Below are positions 54,375 to 63,217 of a DNA stretch of 64,000 bases, one piece after another. Position 1 is the first letter of the stretch. Every line of letters starts with the position of its first letter. The DNA lies in assembly GCF_022828255.1 (NCBI RefSeq), contig NZ_JAJQJW010000002.1, positions 372,001-436,000 on the forward strand. The letters run 5' to 3'. The notes below the pieces were generated by a model. It was not told where the DNA came from and did no database searches. It saw nothing but the letters and a program-made list of their open reading frames with translations. The DNA comes from Candidatus Nanosynbacter sp. TM7-075 (GTDB taxonomy: Bacteria > Patescibacteriota > Saccharimonadia > Saccharimonadales > Saccharimonadaceae). The position numbers and the translations under genes are program-made.

Positions 54375-56152
54375 TTCGACAAAAAAACGGCTATTCTTTG
54401 GTGTTGATCGTGCTTATGAGTACTTTCATATTAGCTCTTTTGGCTGGAGCTATGAGGGTTGTGGCTCAATCATATATTTACTCTCAGGAAGAGTATTATT
54501 ACAAGTTAGCTCAAGAGGCTGGTGAGGCGGGTACGGCGTATGCTAACGCCTGCTTGGATTCTAATGGAGCTGAGCAATCATGGGGGTCGGTTCCTGGTGG
54601 AATTGGTCCGCTTCGCCCGGAAACTAATTGTAAGGGGGCTGTAAATCCGAGTTATGAGAAATATGTATTTGATGAAGGCAATAAATTTAGGACGACTTTT
54701 GAAGTCGGTGATTTGGAGGCTTCGACTAGAAGCACGGCTTTGTCGGCCGCTACCGCTCAAATCTCATCTACTGGTCGCGTTGAAATAACAAATGGTAGTG
54801 GCACAGTCTTAAAAACTTATACTGCTGTTGTAAAAAAATCAGTTACTTGGCCAGCCGATATTGACGCAACGCGTACAGTAAGCGGCACTTATCGTACGTG
54901 CGCTATATTGTCGAATAATGTTTGGTGTTGGGGCAATAATGACAAGTATGAAAGTAATGAATATACTATGGGTCAATTGGGCGACGGAACTACTGTTAGC
55001 TCTAATGTCCCCGTAAAGGTACGTTCTGTGGGTGATATGAGAAATGGAAAAATTATTGATATATTTGCGGCACAATTTCATAGCTGTGTATTGACTGAAT
55101 TTAGTTCTGTCAGGAAGATATATTGTTGGGGTAATAATCAATTTGGACAACTAGGTAATGGAGATTTTGGCGACGGTAAATATTCTAGTGTTCCAGTCGA
55201 GGTTAAGCCGCCTACTGGCGCGTTGGCTGCAGATTTTGCTGGAAATAATATCAGTGCAATTGGAGGAACCGGCGATGTTTCGTGTGCTATTGCCGCAGGA
55301 AAGGTGTATTGTTGGGGTAGTAATACTATGGGTCAATTGGGTTACGGGAGTCCCGGCAGCCCTAAGTCCAGCGCAACGCCAGTGCGTATTAATTCGGGCG
55401 GCCCCGACAGGCTTCCTAATAATTATTCTGCTACTAAGTTATCAACTGGCGGATCTCGTTCACAAACTATGTGTGTTATAACCACCGAAAAAAGAGCTTA
55501 CTGTTGGGGGCAAGCTAGGTATGGGCAGTTGGGTATTGGTGTGACGCATTATAGCAGCTATGGTAATGCTACCAGAGTTAAGGGTTTGGAGGACGTGACT
55601 GATATATCTCAAGACGGATACACTTGGTCGGGCTCTCCTGATTATGTAACTCACACCTGCGCTATTGCTGCGGGTAGGGTGTACTGCTGGGGTGGCGCTG
55701 GGCGCGGACAGGCTGGATCTCCGGGGAGTGGCACTCCTAAAAAGCATATTGAGCCGAGGTTGGTCGGTGGTTTGCCTGGAGTGGCGCTGCAGGTTGAGGT
55801 TGGCATTGCTCATTCTTGCGCCTTGATGAACGATGCTGGTACCAAGAAAGTCTATTGTTGGGGCGATAACAGATTGGGTCAACTTGGAGCAAATAGGACG
55901 GACATTCAATATTCATTTACTCCTCAGCCAGTTAACGTTGGTTCAAATGGACTTCCCGCTTCAGAGAGTGTAGTAAGTTTGTCTGCTGGGGCAAACCGTG
56001 GCTGTGCAATTATGTCGGACAAGCGCTCTTACTGTTGGGGATTGAATGATAATGGGCAGATTGGTGACGGAACTTCAGGTAGTGAAAATAATAGGTTCAG
56101 CCCGACGGAATCTTTATTCTTGCGTCCAGTACAGAATCGATATATATATTAA
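54371..56152 (+). CDS. PilX-like minor pilin fused to a seven-blade RCC1 propeller
   Basis: The 593-residue protein starts with a PilX/GspK-like pilin segment (MIRQKNGYSLVLIVLMSTF, helix about 9-35, then EEYYYKLAQEAGEAGTAYANA) and a beta linker to about residue 160. From there to the end seven RCC1-type repeats occur, each with CWG and GQLG-like turns (for example YCWGNNQFGQLGNG, YCWGDNRLGQLGAN, YCWGLNDNGQIGDG). Each blade has a Cys about 8-15 residues before the CWG cysteine, giving seven possible disulfides. It is the last gene of the minor-pilin operon and a good candidate for the pilus-tip adhesin. Confidence 0.85.
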   Translation: MIRQKNGYSLVLIVLMSTFILALLAGAMRVVAQSYIYSQEEYYYKLAQEAGEAGTAYANACLDSNGAEQSWGSVPGGIGPLRPETNCKGAVNPSYEKYVFDEGNKFRTTFEVGDLEASTRSTALSAATAQISSTGRVEITNGSGTVLKTYTAVVKKSVTWPADIDATRTVSGTYRTCAILSNNVWCWGNNDKYESNEYTMGQLGDGTTVSSNVPVKVRSVGDMRNGKIIDIFAAQFHSCVLTEFSSVRKIYCWGNNQFGQLGNGDFGDGKYSSVPVEVKPPTGALAADFAGNNISAIGGTGDVSCAIAAGKVYCWGSNTMGQLGYGSPGSPKSSATPVRINSGGPDRLPNNYSATKLSTGGSRSQTMCVITTEKRAYCWGQARYGQLGIGVTHYSSYGNATRVKGLEDVTDISQDGYTWSGSPDYVTHTCAIAAGRVYCWGGAGRGQAGSPGSGTPKKHIEPRLVGGLPGVALQVEVGIAHSCALMNDAGTKKVYCWGDNRLGQLGANRTDIQYSFTPQPVNVGSNGLPASESVVSLSAGANRGCAIMSDKRSYCWGLNDNGQIGDGTSGSENNRFSPTESLFLRPVQNRYIY

Positions 56153-56229
56153 AAAATGCTTGCGCTTTTAAAAACGTTGTAGTATTATCAGATTACAAAT
56201 CAAACTAACAATTTAGGGGGCACATTATC

Positions 56230-56673
56230 GTGACTACAAAGAATATCAAAAATCAAGGTTTTACACTAGTTGAGCTTTTGATCGTTATCGTGATCATCGC
56301 AATTTTGACAGTTGTTTCTTTGGTTGCATACAACGGTTTGCAGAACCAAGCAAAGACATCTGCTGCTAAATCTGCTGCTGACGCTGTTGCTAAGAAAGCT
56401 GAGCTATACAATACAGCAAAGAGTCACTATCCAGGATCTCTAACAGTCTTAACAAGTAAGACTGTTACTGTTGGCACTTCTTCTGAATCACAGACTGGCG
56501 AACCATACTACTTAGACGAGAGCACTGTTAAGTCTGGTAGCGTATCTAGCGCTCCTTCAGAGGCTAATACTATTGAGTATGTTCCATGTCCGACTACGGG
56601 TGCGCACGTTAAGTACTTTAACTTCTCCAAGAACGTAGCAGAAGAGCGAACAGTCGGTACTTGTGCTTCGTAA
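56230..56673 (+). CDS. Major-type type IV pilin
   Basis: The 147-residue pilin starts with GTG behind TAGGGGGCAC, has the leader KNIKNQG and mature N-terminus FTLVELLIVIVIIAILTVVSLVAYNG with Glu 5, a stalk rich in Ala, and a C-terminal disulfide loop (two cysteines at about 124 and 145). Codon choice is more C-ending than in the neighbours (ATC, AAC, TAC), and the gene has its own promoter region and terminator. Both suggest high expression, as expected for the main pilus subunit. Confidence 0.9.
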   Translation: MTTKNIKNQGFTLVELLIVIVIIAILTVVSLVAYNGLQNQAKTSAAKSAADAVAKKAELYNTAKSHYPGSLTVLTSKTVTVGTSSESQTGEPYYLDESTVKSGSVSSAPSEANTIEYVPCPTTGAHVKYFNFSKNVAEERTVGTCAS

Positions 56674-56690
56674 TTCGATATAGGTAATAA

Positions 56691-56721
56691 AAAAACTCTG
56701 GCATTAAGCCAGAGTTTTTTT
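56691..56721. terminator. Bidirectional terminator between pilin and glyA
   Basis: ACTCTGGC-ATTAA-GCCAGAGT with seven T on the plus side and six on the minus side; serves both convergent genes. Confidence 0.95.
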
Positions 56722-56736
56722 ATGTGCGGTTATATG

Positions 56737-58005
56737 TTAAATATCGCGTAGAGTATGGCAGAATTCCATAACTTCTTTGCGTAGTTCAGCCAACTCATCG
56801 TCATTATCGCGATTGTCTATTGACCGCCTCATCCATTCCGCGATTTTTTCCATGTCGTCTTCTTTGGCGCCTCGCGTTGTGACAGCTGGTGTGCCTAGGC
56901 GAATGCCGCTTGGCCTGAATCTTGGTAGGGGATCGTCTGGAATCGCATTGGCATTCAGTGTCAGACCGATTTTATCCATGGCGATTTCTGCTTCCTTGCC
57001 GTCAATGCCGAAGCTGCTGTGAATATCTGCCAGAATCAAATGGTTGCTGGTGCCGCCAGTCACTAACTTAAAGCCGCGTTTTTGCAACTCTTCCGCCAGT
57101 CTTTTCGCGTTTTTGACAATTTGCTCGGCGTAATCTTTGAATTCTGGCTGTAAGGCTTCACCAAATGCTACGGCTTTTGCAGCGATGGTGTGCATGTGCG
57201 GTCCGCCTTGTGTGCCAGGGAATACCGCTCGATCAATCAACGTAGGTAAATTTTCGAGAGTTTTCTCTGGTTTTTTCAATGGATTGCCGACTATTCCTCG
57301 ACTAAGAATCAACCCGCCTCGTGGTCCACGCAGAGTTTTATGAGTTGTTGTGGTAATTACATGAAAGCCATAATCAAACGGGTTTTTGGCAACACCGCTA
57401 ACGATTAGCCCCGCAATATGGCTCATATCCGCCATTAGCATAGCGCCGACCTCATTGCCAATTTCGGCAAATTTTTCGTAATCTAGCTCTCGTGGATATG
57501 CCGAAAATCCCGCCAGAATGATCTTTGGTTTGTGCTTTAAGGCCAATTGACGAATCTCTTCATAGTCAATTTCGCCAGTGTCGATATTTTTTATACCATA
57601 GCGAATGAAGTTGTACTCTCTGGCACTACGAGTAACCGGGGCGCCGTGTGTAAGATGTCCGCCGTGAGCCAAATCCATAGCCAGAATAGTGTCGCCAGGC
57701 TCGCACCAAGCGTAGTACACCGCCTCATTAGCCTGCGCGCCAGAATGTGGCTGGACGTTGGCGTGGTCGGCTTTGAAAAGTTTTTTAGCGCGATCAATCG
57801 CCAACTGCTCGACTTGATCAGTGTTTTCTTGTCCGCCGTAATAACGTCGACCAGGGTAGCCTTCTGAATATTTATTAGTGAAAACACTACCGAGCGCCTG
57901 AAGCACGTCTGACGAAACGTAATTCTCGCTAGGAATCAGTTCCAGACCGTCCGTTTGGCGCTTTTTTTCTGCTTTTATAAGTTCTTCAATTTGCTTGTCT
58001 CTCAT
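56737..58005 (-). CDS. glyA: Serine hydroxymethyltransferase
   Basis: GlyA converts serine and tetrahydrofolate to glycine and methylene-THF with PLP. The 422-residue protein has the PLP-lysine motif [29 protein letters not shown] and [12 protein letters not shown] 58005 is chosen behind CGGAGG. folD, about 4.4 kb away, uses its product. Confidence 0.97.
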   Translation of the reverse strand: MRDKQIEELIKAEKKRQTDGLELIPSENYVSSDVLQALGSVFTNKYSEGYPGRRYYGGQENTDQVEQLAIDRAKKLFKADHANVQPHSGAQANEAVYYAWCEPGDTILAMDLAHGGHLTHGAPVTRSAREYNFIRYGIKNIDTGEIDYEEIRQLALKHKPKIILAGFSAYPRELDYEKFAEIGNEVGAMLMADMSHIAGLIVSGVAKNPFDYGFHVITTTTHKTLRGPRGGLILSRGIVGNPLKKPEKTLENLPTLIDRAVFPGTQGGPHMHTIAAKAVAFGEALQPEFKDYAEQIVKNAKRLAEELQKRGFKLVTGGTSNHLILADIHSSFGIDGKEAEIAMDKIGLTLNANAIPDDPLPRFRPSGIRLGTPAVTTRGAKEDDMEKIAEWMRRSIDNRDNDDELAELRKEVMEFCHTLRDI

Positions 58006-58071
58006 GACTAAACCTCCGTTAATACTTATTATATCATTGCTTATATATATCATTAGTGATATAATTTACGC

Positions 58072-59595
58072 ATGATAAAAGACAAGTATCTTCAAAAAAT
58101 CGGCAATTTAATCGCTGAAAATCGTCAAAAACAAGGTTTGACACAGACGCAATTAGCTGAGGCGATTGGCACGTCGCAAAGTGCTATTAATCGCATTGAA
58201 AACGGGGGTCAGAATATTAGCATTGATATGATTGCTCGAATTAGTGAAGTGCTTAATAACAATATTGTGACTGTAAATCATTCCGGAAAAATGAATTTTA
58301 AGGTAACTGGCGGCAAAAAATTGTCTGGTGAGATACAAGTTAAGACTAGTAAAAACGCTGCAGTTGGTCTTCTCTGTGCGAGTTTGTTGAATAAAGGGAA
58401 GACGACGCTTAGGAAGGTGGCGCGAATTGAGGAAGTCAACCGAATTATCGAGGTTTTGAATTCGATTGGTGTTAAAACTCGCTGGTTGGACGGTAGCGAT
58501 CTTGAGATCGTGCCGCCAGCGCGCTTGAAGCTTGAAGATATGGATGTTGCTGCGGCGAAGAGAACTAGGACGGTGATTATGTTCCTTGGCCCGCTACTAC
58601 ATCAATATGACGATTTCAAATTGCCGTTTGCTGGCGGCTGTAATTTAGGCAAGCGCACGGTCGAGCCGCATCTTAGTGGTTTGAGGCATTTTGGAATGAA
58701 CGTCACGGCGGAAACTGATTATTATCACGCAAAAACTGATGTCAATTCTGGCGATCGAACGATTTTGTTGACGGAGCGCGGCGATACGGTGACGGAAAAT
58801 ATAATTATGGCTGCTGCGTTGTCGCCAAATACCACTATCATCCGCAATGCTAGCCCAAATTACATGGTTCAAGATGTTTGCTTCTTCTTGAAGAAGTTGG
58901 GTGTGAAAATTGAGGGAATTGGTACGACAACCTTGAAAATCACGGGTCGTAAACGAATTAGTAAAAATCTGGACTATTATCCGAGCGAAGATCCGATTGA
59001 AGCGATGAGTTTTATTGCGGCGGCTGTGGTGACGGATTCGGAAATTACCGTTCGCCGTGCGCCGATTGAATTCTTGGAAATTGAACTGGCAACATTGGCG
59101 GAAATGGGTCTTAAATTTGAACTCAGCAAGGAATATTTTGCTAATAACGGGCAAACTCGTTTGGTTGATATTAAATTGCAGCGTTCCAAACTACAGGCAG
59201 CCAAGGATAAACTTCACGCCTTGCCGTTTCCTGGAATTAATATGGACAATTTGCCGTTCTTGGGGCTTATCGCGACGGTGGCTGAGGGGCGCACGTTGGT
59301 TCACGACTGGAGTTACGAGAACCGAGCAATTTACTTTACAGAGCTGAGCAAGCTGAATGCGCAAATCGAACTGGTTGATCCACACCGTGTTTATATCACC
59401 GGTCCAACAAGATGGAAGCCAGCCGACGTTGTTGCTCCGCCGGCACTTCGTCCGTCCGTTGTGATACTTTTGGCAATGCTTGCTGCTCCAGGTGTATCGA
59501 TTCTGCGCGATGTATATTCGATTAATCGCGGATACGAGGAATTGGCGGCGCGCTTAAATTCGCTAGGTGCTGATATTGAAGTGATTATTGAATAG
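58072..59595 (+). CDS. murA: HTH-MurA fusion: UDP-GlcNAc 1-carboxyvinyltransferase
   Basis: The first 70 residues are a Cro/C1-type helix-turn-helix (IAENRQKQGLTQTQLAEAI, TSQSAINRIENG). The remaining about 430 are MurA, which adds enolpyruvate to UDP-GlcNAc. The catalytic Cys is kept in AGGCNLGKRTVEPH, and KTSKNAAVGLL and the final RGYEELAARLNSLGA match the family. TATAAT (58060-58065) ends six bases before ATG, so the HTH is part of the same leaderless message. The fusion may let the enzyme regulate genes or itself; this is not shown. Confidence 0.93.
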   Translation: MIKDKYLQKIGNLIAENRQKQGLTQTQLAEAIGTSQSAINRIENGGQNISIDMIARISEVLNNNIVTVNHSGKMNFKVTGGKKLSGEIQVKTSKNAAVGLLCASLLNKGKTTLRKVARIEEVNRIIEVLNSIGVKTRWLDGSDLEIVPPARLKLEDMDVAAAKRTRTVIMFLGPLLHQYDDFKLPFAGGCNLGKRTVEPHLSGLRHFGMNVTAETDYYHAKTDVNSGDRTILLTERGDTVTENIIMAAALSPNTTIIRNASPNYMVQDVCFFLKKLGVKIEGIGTTTLKITGRKRISKNLDYYPSEDPIEAMSFIAAAVVTDSEITVRRAPIEFLEIELATLAEMGLKFELSKEYFANNGQTRLVDIKLQRSKLQAAKDKLHALPFPGINMDNLPFLGLIATVAEGRTLVHDWSYENRAIYFTELSKLNAQIELVDPHRVYITGPTRWKPADVVAPPALRPSVVILLAMLAAPGVSILRDVYSINRGYEELAARLNSLGADIEVIIE

Positions 59596-61390
59596 GAATT
59601 CGCTTGATCTGCGGTTCTTTTTTAGGCTGGATTTGCGGTTTTGGAAAAATAAATTTGAGATAATCTTTCATCATTCGGGCGCCAGAAATAATTGGCAAAT
59701 AGTTGCTTAATTGGTGGCGGATATGCTTTTCTAACAATTGGTCATTTTTCAAAATAGCGGCAGCTTTATGCATGTTGACGTACAGAGATGAAACTTCAGC
59801 TTCGTAGTTTCTCCCGGTAACCTCGAGGCAGGCGATTGGCTGGATATCGGCAACTCCGCCGTCACTAGTGGAGATGAGGAGTTTCAAATTGGCGATGTCT
59901 TTTTCCCACGACGTGCCGCACGCTTCTAATCCGACAATAGGAATATTTATCGAGGCGTCTGAACCGATTGCTAATGCTCGCCCCAACTCTTCGTCATAAT
60001 CTTGTATGTAATGAACACGATCCTTGAGGACTGGATCGTTATCAATCAATTTTAATACTTCGAGCAATTTCTGATACATCGTCACGTCGCCTTGGTGAAC
60101 TTTTCCTGTCAGAATATAATGCGCGTTGTGGTTAATGAGAATTTGGCGCAATGAATCTGGGTTTTCAAACGGCATATAAGGTCGTTTGTAATTGGCGAAT
60201 CTTCGCTTGAAGTCGAATAATATTGCATTTTCTGGGATTTGTATGGATTTTCCGTACTGGTCTTGGCGACTCAATAGGACTCGATTTAATTCCTTTCGGC
60301 CGAGTTTTTTCAAATATCTCAAATCTGCGATACTCAGCGAGTCTAATTTTTCAGAAAAATCATTTGTGGGTAGTCCAAATTTATCGATAATGCCGTGATC
60401 GCGATATGTTTGCAACGTTTCAGGTAGCACCCACGTTTCAAGATCTATTCCATTGGTAATGGCTTGAAATTTTACTTTGTCGTTGTTGCGGTCGCGGAAA
60501 TTTGCTACGCGGGCATGTAGTTTACTTACACCATTCTTCGCTTCAGTAAGTTCAATTGCCAAAAGATTCGGCCTCAATCTGTCATTGCGGAATTGTTCCA
60601 TTAGCCAGCAACGTACGGCGTTGCTCTTTATATTTGGCAGAACTAATTTTTCAAATTGCGAACGATGAAATTCCGGTTCGGCCGCTTGAAGAAGTGTGTG
60701 GTTTGTGTAAAGTGTATGTTTGCGAACGTAAACGATGGCCTCATATAAATTCATTCCGTTAGCGCACAGTTCGTCTAGTCGTGCCAATGCAGCAAAAATT
60801 GTTGCGGTCTCATTAAGTTGAATAACAGCCGGCTTAATACCGAGGAGTTTTAATGCTTTATAGCCGCCAAAACCCAGCGCTACTTCTTGGTATAGTCTAT
60901 GGTCACCAGATCCGTCGCCTTCGTACAATTGCCCAAAGTTCGGTTCTGAAATTGTAACAAATTGCGTTGAACCGAGTGTCTTCTTAAAAATGCTTAAGCT
61001 TGCGTCTGGAAAACCGTTCGAACTCACAAAAATTTCGTCAATATATTCAAATCCGTAATCTTGAGGTGAAACGGACTCTGAAAATTCTTCTTGCGCGAGG
61101 TCGGTGATTTTCTGGTGTGATTCGCTACGATAAAACGGTGTCACTACTACGAATGGAACTTCCAATTTTTCAGCTACACGTCGCGTATCCGCCGCCAAAA
61201 CTCCAAGTCCGCCGCCACCTTTAATGCCATTGGACTTATCATAAATTTCCATTGTCCAGTAGACGTATGGTCGGTTTTCAGACAATTGATGCGTTAAACT
61301 GCTTCGTTCAATTACATCATAAAATTCGGACGCATCTTCAATGTCGTGCGGCTGGTATTTTGGCTTTTCTGTATAAATATATGGATCCAT
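59585..61390 (-). CDS. Alpha-glucan (glycogen/maltodextrin) phosphorylase family
   Basis: The 601-residue GT35-type protein has an N-terminal part with GGGGLGVLAADTRR and YRSESHQK, and a C-terminal half with FDFKRRFANYKRP, HYILTGKVHQGD and the PLP-site region EACGTSWEKDIANLKLL. The family reads EASGTSNMK, so the PLP lysine is present but the motif has drifted. It is shorter than E. coli MalP/GlgP (about 800). It releases glucose-1-phosphate from glucans if active. It ends in an 11-base overlap with murA, convergent. Confidence 0.82.
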   Translation of the reverse strand: MDPYIYTEKPKYQPHDIEDASEFYDVIERSSLTHQLSENRPYVYWTMEIYDKSNGIKGGGGLGVLAADTRRVAEKLEVPFVVVTPFYRSESHQKITDLAQEEFSESVSPQDYGFEYIDEIFVSSNGFPDASLSIFKKTLGSTQFVTISEPNFGQLYEGDGSGDHRLYQEVALGFGGYKALKLLGIKPAVIQLNETATIFAALARLDELCANGMNLYEAIVYVRKHTLYTNHTLLQAAEPEFHRSQFEKLVLPNIKSNAVRCWLMEQFRNDRLRPNLLAIELTEAKNGVSKLHARVANFRDRNNDKVKFQAITNGIDLETWVLPETLQTYRDHGIIDKFGLPTNDFSEKLDSLSIADLRYLKKLGRKELNRVLLSRQDQYGKSIQIPENAILFDFKRRFANYKRPYMPFENPDSLRQILINHNAHYILTGKVHQGDVTMYQKLLEVLKLIDNDPVLKDRVHYIQDYDEELGRALAIGSDASINIPIVGLEACGTSWEKDIANLKLLISTSDGGVADIQPIACLEVTGRNYEAEVSSLYVNMHKAAAILKNDQLLEKHIRHQLSNYLPIISGARMMKDYLKFIFPKPQIQPKKEPQIKRIPIQ

Positions 61391-61422
61391 CGATGCCCTT
61401 TATGGATTGAAATTGTCTAACT

Positions 61423-61497
61423 TGGTGCGGGTGGGGAGAATCGAACTCCCATCTCAAGTTTGGAAAACTTGCATACTAACCGCTGTACTACACCCGC
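61423..61497 (-). tRNA. tRNA-Gly(TCC)
   Basis: Acceptor GCGGGTG/CACCCGC, anticodon loop TTTCCAA (TCC), encoded CCA. The discriminator is A, whereas U73 is usual in many bacterial tRNA-Gly. Confidence 0.95.
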
Positions 61498-61540
61498 AAG
61501 CTTTTACTATTGTAGCAGAAAGATGTTATAATGTGAATAC

Positions 61541-61617
61541 GCCCTGATAGCTCAGTTGGATAGAGCAGAGGACTTCTAAGCCTAAGGTCGTAGGTTCGAA
61601 TCCTACTCGGGGCGCCA
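61541..61617 (+). tRNA. tRNA-Arg(TCT)
   Basis: Acceptor GCCCTGA/TCGGGGC, anticodon loop CTTCTAA (TCT), discriminator G and encoded CCA. Confidence 0.95.
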
Positions 61618-61641
61618 TTTCATATAACTAATGGGGGATAT

Positions 61642-62052
61642 ATGGATGCGAACAAAAAACCGCAAATGACGCGGGAAATGATGATTAGATTATCTGGCTC
61701 CTTAAGAAGATCAGTTGATGGTTTTAAAGCGTATGGAGATACGGGCAGAATGCTGACCGCTAATCGTAGCGTTAATTCGGAGCGCCGATTTATTAAGGGA
61801 TATGGATCTTCGATATCAGCCAATAATTCTGACAATCGAAGACGATTTGGTGCGGAAATAGGTGTAGCACCTCGGTCGAGAGTCGCTAACAATAATCCTG
61901 ATGACGCTGGCTTGTCTGGCGGAAATCGACGGGCTAATAGTTTACAGAATAATAATGCTTCGTCGGGCGCGAACAATTCTCGCCAATCTTTCAATGCTAA
62001 TCGAACTACTTTTCGCGAGCCGCCTTCTCGCGGATATAATCCGTTTGGATAA
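61642..62052 (+). CDS. Basic, Asn/Ser/Arg-rich disordered protein
   Basis: The 136-residue product starts behind GGGGG, about 25 bases after tRNA-Arg. It has a short N-terminal helix (MTREMMIRLSGSLRRSVDGF) and then a low-complexity tail rich in N, S, R and G, without hydrophobic core, ending PPSRGYNPFG. I recognise no family. It could bind nucleic acid. The clean SD and terminator support expression, possibly together with the tRNA. Confidence 0.6.
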   Translation: MDANKKPQMTREMMIRLSGSLRRSVDGFKAYGDTGRMLTANRSVNSERRFIKGYGSSISANNSDNRRRFGAEIGVAPRSRVANNNPDDAGLSGGNRRANSLQNNNASSGANNSRQSFNANRTTFREPPSRGYNPFG

Positions 62053-62061
62053 ATAAAAAAT

Positions 62062-62084
62062 CCTCACTTCAATGTGAGGTTATT
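62062..62084. terminator. Terminator between the disordered-protein gene and tRNA-Lys(CTT)
   Basis: CCTCAC-TTCAAT-GTGAGG with TTATTTT on the plus side and ATTTTTTATTT on the minus side; serves both directions. Confidence 0.85.
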
Positions 62085-62088
62085 TTCT

Positions 62089-62165
62089 TGGAGGGCCAGG
62101 AGGGGCTCGAACCCTCGACACCCTGCTTAAGAGGCAGGTGCTCTAACCAGCTGAGCTACTGGCCC
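62089..62165 (-). tRNA. tRNA-Lys(CTT)
   Basis: Acceptor GGGCCAG/CTGGCCC, anticodon loop CTCTTAA (CTT), encoded CCA. As in the other tRNA-Lys of the window the discriminator is T rather than A. Confidence 0.95.
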
Positions 62166-62250
62166 ACGATTTCATTATACAACAATTAATAAAAATGTCT
62201 ACCGTTTTATTGAAAATAATTTATTGGTGTGAACAAATTGTCGTAAAACT

Positions 62251-62329
62251 TGGGGCGAATGATGGGGTTCGAACCCACGGCCTCCGGAGCCACAATCCAG
62301 CGCTCTAACCAAACTGAGCTACATCCGCC
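62251..62329 (-). tRNA. tRNA-His(GTG)
   Basis: Acceptor GCGGATG/CATTCGC with an extra G-1 (62329) facing C73, the hallmark of tRNA-His. The anticodon loop is TTGTGGC (GTG). CCA is encoded. Confidence 0.95.
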
Positions 62330-62404
62330 ATGATCCAAGCTTTTCAAATTATAGCACACACTATATCTGTACTCAAGATGGTAAAATTGCTATACTTAAT
62401 GACA

Positions 62405-63217
62405 ATGAGAGAACTAAATGGCTCAGAACTAGCTGGATTTATCAAGGAGCGCCAGGCGAAACAGGTGCGAGCTTTAAGGCAAGCTTGGCATATTAATCCT
62501 CGTTTGGCGATTGTTACTGACGTCGAAAATCCAGTCATTGAAACGTATATGCGTTTGAAGCAGAGGTATGGCGCTGATATTTTGGTTGACGTGGAGATTC
62601 ATCGAGTCCCTGCGGGCGGTGCTTTGGAGGTGATTCAAGAATTGAACAATCGAGACGACGTTCAAGGAATAATTCTGCAATTGCCGATTAGTAATTCTGA
62701 TCAGACTGAGGAGTTGCTCGAGAGTATTCGAGAAGATAAAGACGTTGACGGTTTGCGTAAAAAGGCGATTTTTCAGGCAGCTACACCAACGGCTATTAGC
62801 TGGCTACTGGCTGGATATGGCGTTGATTTGAAGGGAAAAAAAGTTGCAATTGTCGGGCGAGGTCGTTTGGTTGGCGCCCCTCTTGAGAAGATGTGGCTAA
62901 AGTCTGACGTCGATGTGACGGTTTTTGAAAAAGGTGACGATTTATCTCAATTGATAAATTACGATATTATCGTGTCGGCGACTGGAGTTCCGGGGCTGAT
63001 TAAAAGCCAAATGGTCAAGGCCAAGGCGGTTGTTGTTGACGCGGGAACTGCTTCGGAAAATGGAAAAATTGTTGGCGACGTATCCGAAGAGGCGCGTCAG
63101 CGTGATGATGTAATTATTACACCAAAAAAAGGCGGAGTTGGTCCATTAACGGTTTCTGCGCTGTTTGATAATGTAATTACGGCTTGTCTAAAAATTGCGA
63201 ATCAATCAAAAAACTAG
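62405..63217 (+). CDS. folD: Methylene-THF dehydrogenase/cyclohydrolase FolD
   Basis: FolD interconverts methylene-, methenyl- and formyl-THF. The 270-residue protein has the catalytic Tyr/Lys in ETYMRLKQRYG, the QLP motif (IILQLPIS), the folate-site Asp in EDKDVDGL, and the Rossmann motif VAIVGRGRLVGAPLEKM with KGGVGPLTVSAL near the end. The substitution of PSxxVG by RGRLVG is as in many members. I chose ATG 62405 (MRELNG), eight bases after TATACT; ATG 62399 is possible. It overlaps the next gene by four bases, convergent. Confidence 0.92.
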   Translation: MRELNGSELAGFIKERQAKQVRALRQAWHINPRLAIVTDVENPVIETYMRLKQRYGADILVDVEIHRVPAGGALEVIQELNNRDDVQGIILQLPISNSDQTEELLESIREDKDVDGLRKKAIFQAATPTAISWLLAGYGVDLKGKKVAIVGRGRLVGAPLEKMWLKSDVDVTVFEKGDDLSQLINYDIIVSATGVPGLIKSQMVKAKAVVVDAGTASENGKIVGDVSEEARQRDDVIITPKKGGVGPLTVSALFDNVITACLKIANQSKN

